Shown here: positions 53,500 through 63,130 of the stretch, piece after piece
Position numbering within the stretch: the stretch's first letter is position 1
How the letters are laid out: every line of letters starts with the position of its first letter
NCBI GenBank assembly: GCA_021613375.1
Contig: CM038719.1
Span: forward strand, 1,604,218 to 1,668,217
Direction of reading: 5' to 3'
Length of the DNA stretch: 64,000 nt
Source: Megaleporinus macrocephalus
Lineage: Eukaryota > Chordata > Actinopteri > Characiformes > Anostomidae
The notes under the pieces: model-generated
Seen by the model: the letters and a program-made list of their open reading frames with translations, nothing else
What the model was told of the DNA's origin: nothing
The model's database searches: none
Made by a program: the position numbers and the translations under genes

Positions 53500-54144
53500 T
53501 GACGTTGAAAATTGGTGTTTTTTAAGCATTCACACATGTCTGACATTAAATTTGATATGAATTATCCACATTTACAGCAGGTGTTCAAACAGTTAAACAA
53601 TATGCAAAACATTTATTCCTTGTACACGTCAACTCATTAATAGAAACCTGGCTATCATTTAGCCCACTGTCGGCCCTTAATGGATTTAATCAGGCATTGC
53701 AAAGCAGCTAGCATACAGACAATCAAACATATCTATGCCCACAGCTCAACAGAACAAAACAGTCTAATGTAAACATCCTAAACAAATAGTAATATAAACA
53801 TGTTTTATGATGGGGTGCATACCACACCCCAAAAGCCCCTTTTGCAACGCAGAATAAGGGTCACACAGTCCAAACTAAGTGTCTGATGTACACAGGAGCA
53901 TATCAACTGCAGGTGGGTGTGACCTCTTCTGGCAGCCAACCTAGAAACAGGTCCATGGGTGTTCTGTGCTTGCAACTGAACATAAAAGGTGGGGCGAACC
54001 TGGTTGACACATGCCTGCACAGTGGAGCGACATGCATAAATAATCCCTCAAAGTACAACAGTGGTGTTAAAATTACCTTAATTGCAGGGAAATGTACATA
54101 TTTGTACCTATTCATACCCAAATGTTATGAATATAAAACACAAT
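53500..54144. other. Intergenic, no gene recognised
   Basis: Short frames on both strands overlap without a recognisable domain. Confidence 0.35.
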
Positions 54145-54673
54145 ACACAGCTGAGCCACATTATTATGACATTATTATTAGACGGTGACACAAGCTGGTG
54201 GTGGCAGCAATATGGTCAGGGGAATGTTTTCATGATATTCTCTGGACATACTCATCCATGTGGAAGGGACCTTCAACCGATTTGCAGATCACGTACACCT
54301 TACATGCTGATCTTCTTCTCTGGGACGGATGGGATCTTCTAGCAAGACGATGCTACACAACACACGACTAGAAATTTACAACATTGGTTGAAAGAGCTGA
54401 CCAAGACTTCCAAGTTCTACCCTGGACCCCTAATTCCCCAGACTTGAATCCAACTGAGCATCTGTGGGACCACCTGGATGGTGGTGTTGGCTCTATGGAT
54501 CCTCCTCCACGCTCCCTCCAGCAGCTGTGGGATGCACTGCAGTCACATGATAACTCCAGATACCTGTGACCACCTACCAGGACATTACTGAGTCTCCCAG
54601 TCCGTCTAGCTGCTGTCGGCGCACGACGGTCACTCTGGATATCAGCTGGTGGTCATAATAATGTGATTACACT
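54145..54673 (+). mobile_element. Truncated Tc1/mariner element
   Basis: The left end GAGCCACATTATTATGAC and the right end GTCATAATAATGTGATTACA are inverted repeats. Inside, frames read LPWTPNSPDLNPTEHLWD, the C-terminal catalytic motif region of Tc1/mariner transposases, and upstream degenerate pieces. At about 530 bp, most of the transposase is missing and the frame is broken. Confidence 0.8.
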
Positions 54674-55249
54674 GTGAAAAAATTCCACTGTAAAATAAAA
54701 GGTTTCGACCAGATTTTATGCATCTTAGAGTGTTAAATATCTAAACCCCTTCCTTATTACTTTGGAGGAAAATTTCAATAATTTTCTCAGGTATTTGTTG
54801 CAAACTGGCAATCCTGGCTGTCCTCCTCAAGCATTAGAATTTTCCTGGAAGCTACTTCTGTACTAAATATTGTATATAAGTTTTTTATATTTCTAAGTAC
54901 ATGTTTAATGTGTTTTAAAATAAATTTAAACTTGGTATGAGATGTACTAATGACCAGGCGTAACTAGGTATTGGTACTGGGTACTGATAAGCAGTATCAA
55001 TAAGCAGTATTGGAACCTATATTGGTATCAATGAAATCCTAATATTACCCATCCATAAATATTAGTAACGTAAGTCATATAACTTATCATTTATCACAGA
55101 CATCCAACTTTCAGTATGCTGTGGCAGGCAACCAAGGGAGAAAAGACTTTGTCAACATCCAAATATTTAAAGATCTTACTGCAAGGTGTGAGAGGTGGAC
55201 TATAAGGTAGCTCATTAAAAGAGTAGTTAAAAGAATACATGCATGTTTA
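54674..55249. other. Intergenic, no gene recognised
   Basis: AT-rich, nothing definable. Confidence 0.35.
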
Positions 55250-55640
55250 CGGATGCTAATGTGACGTTATATCCACTTTCTTCCCTGCCTGACTCTGTCA
55301 TTTGTTTACGTCTCTGTCATTTTCCATGTGCTTATGCAAGTTTTGGTTTCTTAGCTCCTCCTTGTCTCCGCCTTGTTGTCACGCCCATCACCTGCTCCCA
55401 GTTTGTCTCCTCCCTGTCCCAGGTGTTCCCCGCTCCCATTATGCTTTTATACCTCAGTGTTTGTTCTCTTTGGCATCTAGCATCGTTAAAGCTTTGATGT
55501 TAAGGAGTTTTCTGGTTTTGTTGTTTTGTATTCCTGGTCCTGTACCAAGTATGGACTTTAATAAACCCAAGCTGTGTAAGTATCCACCGCTCCTCTACCT
55601 CTATTTCCACATTAGAGCTAATTTATGTGTTCCACCAGGC
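55250..55640 (+). mobile_element. Possible LTR-like repeat
   Basis: A CT/GT-rich stretch with TGCTTTTATACCTCAG (TATA-like), followed by TTTAATAAACCC about 110 bp later, is arranged like promoter and polyA signals of a fish LTR. No second LTR, primer site or internal region was found, so this is tentative. Confidence 0.25.
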
Positions 55641-55754
55641 GATAATACAAAATCATTGCATGGTCAGAACCACATTGGGTGGTATAAAGATAATACAATA
55701 TACTGACCATGTAAAAATGAAGACGATATTTAAAAATGATCTTGTAAGCAGGTT

Positions 55755-56050
55755 AACAGATTGGTTTAGTTTCATGCTGATGAGAACTCTTGAAGTCTTT
55801 CACCTCTGGTGATGTTTACCACTCAGAAGGACTTTCAGTTTGAATGGTCACATAACTAACCACACAGTGTTACCGCAGTATCCTGTAAACAGCAGCACTA
55901 TCTTGTAGATGAGGTTTAGCAAGGTGGTTTAGCTTCATGCTGATGAGAACTTCTGTGTCTATGCCTGAGAATGTCTTGTGAGAACGCTCACTCGAATAAC
56001 CACATGGTCTTACTGTGGTATCCTGTAAACAGCTGCGCTAAAGCTTCTTG
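55755..56050. repeat. Local direct duplication, about 150 bp
   Basis: TTCATGCTGATGAGAACT occurs at about 55770 and 55936, and GTATCCTGTAAACAGC at about 55879 and 56019. The sequence in between is similar but diverged. Confidence 0.7.
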
Positions 56051-56819
56051 CTGGGAAGAAGTTTCTTGCACTTTCAAAAATCTCTGTTGGCTGGTGATGT
56101 TTACTTTCATTTGTTATTATGAGAAATGTTCCAGATGTGCACTCTCTGTATATAATACTGTATGAATGATGTGTTCGCTCTAATAAAATAAAAAAAAAAT
56201 TTAAAAAAAAAAATTTAAAATAAAAAGTTTTATTTTATTGTGTGAATTCAACATTCATAAACTCAAAAAATAGAAAAGTGAAGGAGACAGGGAAAAAGAG
56301 CGAAGGAGTAAATGGGGAAAAAAAGAAATGAGAAGACACAAAAGGCAAATTAAAAAAGAATAAGAGATGAATAAGAAAAGAGAAAGAATGAAGTGAGAAT
56401 GAGAAAAGAGTGAGTGCTCTGTCAAATGATTAAAATAATTAATCACTATTAATGGCGTTATGAAAAAAAAACTTGGGCTAGGCAGAAGGACCACACCTTA
56501 ACTCCTCCTCACCAACATTACATGCTCTATATAACTAGAAGTTTGGATTAGTAATTATGAGAAAATCAGACCTGATTCAAGTGAAGCACCAAAGTGACTG
56601 AGAATAACTGAAAGTACTCCTATAAACAACAGCAGCTATAAAGCACTTCCCTGCTCCTTTTTGTAAATGTAACAAAGGACTTTGGTCATAACACTGAAAA
56701 AGCTGAAAAGCTATTGGTCACTGGAATTTTTTTTTTTTTTTTTTTTAACTTTCCTTGTTGTCTTAAAGAACACATACCTAAGAAAAAAAAATCCTAAAAA
56801 TTAATTTCTAAAAAGAACT
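56051..56819. other. A-rich and purine-rich intergenic sequence
   Basis: A-rich runs at 56190-56225, a GA-rich tract at 56275-56415 and a T-run near 56728-56750. No gene. Confidence 0.5.
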
Positions 56820-57010
56820 AACTCTCGTTAGCTGAATGGCTGAACAAGCGAGTGAGGGAAAGAGATAAATGAGAAAGTGAGTACATGAGTGAATAAAGAA
56901 ATAATGAGTGAGTGATTGAGTGAGAGAGGGCATGAAAGAGACGCGGTCATGAGAAAAAGAGATAATAGGTGAGTGAGATAATGTGTCAGTGAGTGAGACA
57001 GTGAAAGACA
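56820..57010. repeat. Degenerate GAGTGA/AATGAG satellite
   Basis: Diverged tetranucleotide-like units (GTGAGTGATTGAGTGAGAG and similar), resembling the tract at 4828-5362. Confidence 0.7.
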
Positions 57011-57830
57011 TAATGGGTTTTTTTAAAAAGTGAAACTTGACTATAACACTACCAGAAAGTATGAGATTGTCACTATAAACGCTGAATATAATTTTTATTT
57101 TAGATTAAAGTCCACTTGGAATAATTTATTACACCCTGTCCTGTACCATATATATTTAAGACCAGGTATTATTTAGGTGGCGGATCATTCTCAGCACTGA
57201 GGTGACACTTTTCCACATCCTGTATGTTATCAAGCAATTTACATTTTATTATAAATAAGTGAAGGAAGACAATCTCAGTTTATAACATGTTCCTGGAGTC
57301 GGTCAATAACAAAATACTGTTACAGTGGCTCCCTCTACTGATTAAACAAGCAAACGGCTCCTACTCCAGTTCTCTAAAGCACAAATTCTGCCTGCGACGC
57401 TTGTACAAATTTAAGGACTTCCTGCCCCAACAAACCAGACTCATCTAAAATTAAACTTCTCACAAGGTGGGAACAAACAAAAGAGGCCAGAAGTCTGAAA
57501 CCTACCAATGATTGGTACAGTAGGCTTTGAGTTTGATTTTGAGTTTGATTTACCGCCTAAACCTAATAACTTGTGATAATCTTTGACATCACCATGAAAC
57601 TTTTCTTTGCAGAAAAGTTTTTATTTGGCTACACTAGAGGGATAAACTACCTGTTTTGCCATAGCATCTCAATGGGATTAAAGTCAAGACTTTGGGTTCA
57701 AAATTGCTCCAAAACCTTTTTTTTTTCTTTTGAGCTGTCCAGACTTGGACATGCTTGTGGGATCATTGTCCAGCTACCCTATTTAAATGTGTTTTAGGTT
57801 TAGGTCACAAACTATTCAGTGAACATTCTA
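57011..57830. other. Intergenic with repeat fragments
   Basis: 57176-57215 (GGATCATTCTCAGCACTGAG) is a fragment of the dispersed repeat seen at 26440. 57660-57780 (ATCTCAATGGGATTAAAGTC) resembles a DNA-transposon fragment common in fish. No gene. Confidence 0.45.
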
Positions 57831-58921
57831 CACAGGGGTTGGACAATGAAACTGAAACACCTGTGATTTTAGTGTGGGAGGTTTCATGGCTAAATTGGAC
57901 CAGTCTGGTGGTCAATCTTCATTAATTGCACATTACACCAGTAAGATCAGAGTGTGAAGTTCAGTTAGCAGGCAAGAGCACAGTTTAGCTCTAAATACTG
58001 CAATAACACAACATTATGGGACATACCAGAGGTCAAAAGAGGACAAACTGTTGGTGCACGTCTTGCTGGTGCATCTGTGACCAAGACAGCAAGTCTTAGT
58101 GATGTATCAAGAGCTACGGTATCCAGGGTAACGTCAGCAGACCACCGAGAAGGACCAACCACATCCAACAGGATTAACTGTCTGAAAGGGATGTTGGGTT
58201 CTAACCCAGATTGTATCCAAAAAACATAAAACCACGGCTGATCAAATCACGGCAGAATTAATTGTGCACCTCAGCTTCCTGTTTCACCAGAACTGTCCGT
58301 CAGGAGCTCCACAGGGTCAGTATACACGACCGGGCTGCTATAGCCAAACCTTTGGTCACTCGTGCTAATGCCAAACGTCGGTTTCAATGGTGCAAGGAGA
58401 TCAAATCTTGGGCTGTGGACAATGTGAACCATGTATAGTTCTCTGATGATCCACCTTTACTGTTTTCCCCACATCCGGGAGAGTTACGGTGTGGAGAAAC
58501 CCCAAAGAAGCGTACCACCCAGACTGTTGTATGCCCCGAGTGAAGCATGGGGGTGGATCAGTGATGGTTTGGCCCAATACTTGGGCTAGATGGGCACGTC
58601 ACTGCCAAGGACTACCGAACCATTCTGAAGGACCATGTTCATCCAATGGTTCAAACATTTTATCCTGAAGGCGGTGCCGTGTATCAGGATGACGATGCAC
58701 CAATACGCACAGCAAGACTGGAGAAAGATGGTTTGGTAAAAATGAAAGTGAAGTTGAACATCTCCCATGGCCTGCACAGTCACCAGATCTAAATATTATT
58801 GAGCCACTTTGGGGTGTTTTGGAGGAGCGAGTCAGGTAACGTTTTCCTCCACCAGCATCACGTAGTGACCTGAACACTGTCCTGCAAGAAAAATGGCTTG
58901 AAATCCTTCTGACCACTGTGC

Positions 58922-58925
<4 letters not shown>
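57831..58925 (+). mobile_element. Tc1/mariner-like element, decayed
   Basis: Starts CACAGGGGTTGGACAATGAA after a TA dinucleotide, matching the terminal style of a fish Tc1-like family. Fragments of transposase remain in several frames: VSRPPRRTNHIQQD near the DNA-binding part, KHGGGSVMVW, and LPWPAQSPDLNIIEPLWG near the C-terminus. Multiple stops and shifts make it inactive. Confidence 0.85.
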
Positions 58926-58994
<69 letters not shown>

Positions 58995-59013
58995 TATACA
59001 GGGGTTGGACAAT
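58926..59013. repeat. (TA)n microsatellite and a stray Tc1 end
   Basis: About 57 bp of TA dinucleotides with one slip, then ACACATATATATACAGG. The motif CAGGGGTTGGACAAT at 58999-59013 repeats the element's left end in direct orientation, where an inverted copy would be expected. Confidence 0.8.
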
Positions 59014-59109
59014 ATATAACATAAACGCAAGAGCTAAAGAGTAACTTCAAAGTACATATGATATTTTATTCTAATTTTATATTTTCACAATAATTTATAA
59101 TTCTACTAT

Positions 59110-59260
59110 TGTAGAATTCTAAGTCTCAAGCATGATGTCACTGAGAGGAGGTGAAGTCTGTCTCTAGCGCTGTGTTCAGCTGTACAAAAACAGATTCGGA
59201 TTGTACTGATAACACATTCACCTGATCGCAGCATTGGATGAGAAGCAGAGGATGAGCAGT
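59110..59260 (+). promoter_or_regulatory. GIMAP-A3 upstream region and relict first exon
   Basis: Diverged homologue of the A1 and A2 first exons: ATGATGTCACTGAGAGGAGG, then TTCACCTGATCGCAGC, GAGAAGCAGAGGATGAGCAG. The donor has lost one G (CAGTAACTG instead of CAGGTACTG). Confidence 0.5.
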
Positions 59261-59289
59261 AACTGTAGAAGACTTTCAGATTGTAAAGG

Positions 59290-60251
59290 GGGCAAAGTTA
59301 AAGGCTAAGCACCACATATTGACACCCCTGGTGATTTAACATTGTTTTAGATAATGGAAATATATAAACATGACCTAAAATGAAATTCGCTGCTTAATTT
59401 GCTGTAAAATAGACGATTTTAATTAAATTGATGGAAAAACCCAAGCTCGCTACAGAAACCCTTGAATGCTACCGTGTGACGTCACTGGTGGACAACAGTA
59501 AACAGCACCGCAGTACAACACCATTATGACTGACTGGGACTGAGAATGTTCCAGAACTGCTTCTTCAGATTCTGATGATATTTCTGAATTTGAATTTGAA
59601 AGAGCTGTAATGTAGAAATAGACCACCATATCACTTAGTCCTGATACTTTTAGTCAAACCCCACCCACAACAGCAGCTCATCCTGAGTGTAAACAGTATT
59701 TAGCTAAATAACCAACATCATTCATGACAACAGCCTAGCAACCAGCTACACTCAGATATAGAGGTAGCTATTGTAGTAAATATGATTAAAGTGAACTCGC
59801 TCTCATACGACTCTATACATCTTCATAATTCAGCTACGTTAGCTTAGCATAGCTTGAGCCACCGAACTTAGCAAGTAAAGTTAACATTAGCTAACATCAG
59901 CTAAAGCAGGCTCAGTAACTGAGCTTACCCGGTTTACCTCCACGTACACGGAGGCTCCTGAACTCCTCTCGCTGGTTTCCTTACACGCCCATATTGTCGT
60001 GTAAGCCTACGTCCCATAGTTGTGATAATCTTCAGGAGTGAAATGATCACTACCTGGTCACTGGTTTGTTTTCTTGGTGGTTCTTATATCTGCTGCTCGA
60101 TAGCAGCTCATTTACTTTCAGCCATTAGACTCATCCACACCAACATGGAAAGATTAACAAGTAGCATGGGAGGCACCGCTAACATTAGCCTTCACAAGAC
60201 TTCTCCACACAACTCAACGTCTGAACTGATATCTTTCTGGTACATGTACTC

Positions 60252-60304
<53 letters not shown>

Positions 60305-60344
60305 ATTTACCCCAGATAAAAAAAAGGGAAGCATTTTTGCACAA
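59290..60344. other. Intron-like region of GIMAP-A3 with (CT)n
   Basis: No gene is recognised. Contains GCTAAC-rich sequence at 59820-59900 and a CT microsatellite at 60249-60299. Confidence 0.45.
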
Positions 60345-61727
60345 AGCATTGCACTAATAACTCTACTACCTCACTGGACTCTATCTATTACACATTGCAC
60401 AATTTGCACACTACCAGCAATTATTTATTATTCTCTGTCTGTACTGTGTTGTGTTCTGTCTGTACTGTGTTGTGTTCTGTCTGTACTGTGTTGTGTTCTG
60501 TCTGTACTGTGTTCTGTCTGTACTGTGTTGTGTTCTGTCTGTACTGTGTTGTGTTCTGTCTGTACTGTGTTGTGTTCTGTCTGTACTGTGTTGTGTTCTG
60601 TCTGTACTGTGTTGTGGTGTGTCTGTACTGTGTTGTGTTGTGTCTGTACTGTGTTGTGTTGTGTCTGTACTGTGTTGTGTTCTGTCTGTACTGTGTTGTG
60701 TTGTGTCTGTACTGTGTTGTGTTGTGTCTGTACTGTGTTGTGTTCTGTCTGTACTGTGTTGTGTCTGTACTGTGTTGTGTCTGTACTGTGTTGTGTTGTG
60801 TCTGTACTGTGTTGTGTTGTGTCTGTACTGTGTTGTGTTGTGTCTGTACTGTGTTGTGTTCTGTCTGTACTGTGTTGTGTTGTGTCTGTACTGTGTTGTG
60901 TTGTGTCTGTGCTGTTATGTGTTCTGTCTGTACTGTGTTGTGTTCTGTCTGTACTGTGTTGTGTTCTGTCTGTACTGTGTTGTGTTGTCTGTACTGTGTT
61001 GTGTTCTGTCTGTACTGTGTTGTGTTCTGTCTGTACTGTGTTGTGTTGTGTCTGTACTGTGTTGTGTTGTCTGTACTGTGTTGTGTTGTGTCTGTACTGT
61101 GTTGTGTTGTGTCTGTACTGTTTTGTGTTGTGTCTGTACTGTGTTGTGTTGTCTGTACTGTGTTGTGTTCTGTCTGTACTGTGTTGTGTCTGTACTGTGT
61201 TGTGTTGTCTGTACTGTGTTGTGTTGTGTCTGTACTGTTTTGTGTTGTGTCTGTACTGTTTTGTGTTGTGTCTGTACTGTTTTGTGTTGTGTCTGTACTG
61301 TGTTGTGTTGTGTCTGTACTGTGTTGTGTTCTGTCTGTACTATGTTGTGTTCTGTCTGTACTGTGTTGTGTCTGTACTGTGTTGTGTTCTGTCTGTACTG
61401 TGTTGTGTTCTGTCTGTACTGTGTTGTGTTCTGTCTGTACTGTGTTGTGTTCTGTCTGTACTGTGTTGTGTTGTGTCTGTACTGTGTTGTGTTGTGTCTG
61501 TACTGTGTTGTGTTGTCTGTACTGTGTTGTGTTGTCTGTACTGTGTTGTGTTGTGTCTGTACTGTGTTGTGTTGTCTGTCCGTACTTGTTTGTTTGTGTT
61601 GCACTTGTGTCTGTATGCACTGTCTATGTTGCTCCATGGTCCTGGAGGAACGTTGTTTCGTTTCACTGTGTACTCTGTATGTAGTTGAAATGACAATAAA
61701 ACCCACTTGACTTGACTTGACTTGATA
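60345..61727 (+). mobile_element. LINE 3'UTR with an expanded minisatellite
   Basis: The left flank ATTGCACAATTTGCACACTA and the right part (GGTCCTGGAGGAACGTTG, then ATGACAATAAAACCC and a (ACTTG)n tail) look like a 3'UTR of an L2-like LINE. Between them, at 60436-61575, lies an array based on CTGTCTGTACTGTGTTGTGTT, with 21-, 18- and 16-bp length classes. Long open frames of Cys-Leu-Tyr-Val residues on + and Thr-Gln-His residues on - are artefacts. Confidence 0.8.
60436..61575. repeat. 21/18/16-bp minisatellite
   Basis: Core TCTGTCTGTACTGTGTTG with optional TGTTC or TGTTG additions, about 55-60 units. Length classes differ by loss of GTGTT-type pieces. Confidence 0.93.
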
Positions 61728-61849
61728 TCTCCATAAGGTTTGCCATTATGTTGGTGCCAATCCAGGAGTTGTTTCTGTACATATATTTATTCAGACACGT
61801 TTACCAGATTTCTCCTGCACGTCTCTCTCTTCTCTCCATCAGGTCAGTA

Positions 61850-63109
61850 ATGGAGATATTGAGAATAGTTCTGCTGGGAAAAAGAGGAGCATGAAAGAGT
61901 TCAGCAGGAAACACTGTCCTGGGCAACAAACCTTTCCACACAGCGCCCAGCTTACAAGGGGGTGACCCCACGTGCTCCTCTTGGTGCTGCCAGTTGGGTG
62001 TTCCACCAAAGATGAGATTGACACAGCCAAGCAGATCCTGGAGGTTTTCGGAGAAGAAGCCAGCAAATACACAATGGTGTTATTCACCAAAGGAGATGAT
62101 CTGGAGGAAAAGATTATAGAAGAGTACTTGCAAGGTGTCCAACCAGACCTGAAGAAAGTCATAGAGATCTGTGGAGGAAGATACCACGTCTTCAACAACA
62201 GGGACAAAATGAGCCACAAAAAAAGTGTCCACTTTACTGGAGAAGATCAAAAGAATGGTGGAGGGGAATGAAGACAAATACTACACAAAAGCTATGTATG
62301 AGAAAGCTGCTGAGCATATAGAGAAAAGAAATACTTCACAGATAATTGTGGAGGAACGTAGGGCACAAATAAGAGGTTCAGATGTGGAATCAAATAATGG
62401 TCCAATAAACAGAAAGAAAGAGGAAGGAAAACTTTGTGGAGTCAGTGAAAGAGAGCCAGAGGGAGGAAGAGAGAGAGAATCCTACTTAGGAGACAGAGAG
62501 GGCAAAGGTGAGAGGGCAGCAGTGAAGTTTAACCAGGAACTACACTGTGAAAAAGATCTAAATGAAGAGGAGAGGTACACGGTACACATTGCAAAATCCC
62601 CTGGTGGAAAATCCCTTTTAGAAAAATCCTGTGCTGATAAATTAGTACGCCGCGGTATAAAACCAGAAAAACACGACGCAGATCAACACAAGACAGAGCT
62701 CAAGTGGCAAAAGACGACATCAGAGCTGCAGAGATCCATTGAGAGGATTGAAAAGACATGGCTAAAAGAAAAAGCTGCACTGGAAAAAGAAATACACCAA
62801 CTGCGAAAGAAGGTAGGAGAACAGAAGACAGAACTCGAAAAGGTAAAGAAGGAGCTTCAACATCAGCAGGTTAAAGCAGAAGCTTTCAAGAAACTGAGGC
62901 AAGAAGGTCAACGACAAAGGGAGGAGCTGGAGAAGCTGAGGAGGGAAAATGATGAGGACAGACAGAAAACGAAGCGGAGAAATAGCGCCCTCCAGAAACA
63001 TTTTGACGAGCTTGAAAGAGCGATTGACACAAACAAAGACATGGATTTAAAAATAACTCTCCAATGTTTTTTGTTACAATTAAAGAAAAATATTCTTCAT
63101 CCAAAATAA
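61850..63109 (+). pseudogene. GIMAP-A3, multiply disabled AIG1-type GTPase
   Basis: The acceptor CTCTCCATCAG and ATG 61850 match A1 and A2. Codon 15 is TGA (61892-61894) where A2 has GGA of the P-loop. About 143 bp are missing after the GACCC at 61964, relative to A2 45976-46118, removing the G2 and G3 motifs. The rest reads LPVGCSTKDEIDTAKQILEV and LFTKGDDLEEKIIEEYLQGV in frame 61972-62271, until an extra A in a run near 62220 shifts the frame. From 62225 to 63109 the coiled-coil C-terminus is open for 294 codons (EKIKRMVEGNEDKYYTKAMY to KKNILHPK). The GTPase cannot be made; a coiled-coil-only product is conceivable but unproven. Confidence 0.9.
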
Positions 63110-63130
63110 CTGTACAGATACATAGAAACA

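Noticed and set aside
60395..61710. 400-codon Cys-Leu-Tyr-rich frames
   Set aside because: Minisatellite inside a LINE 3'UTR; parallel frames are open on both strands.
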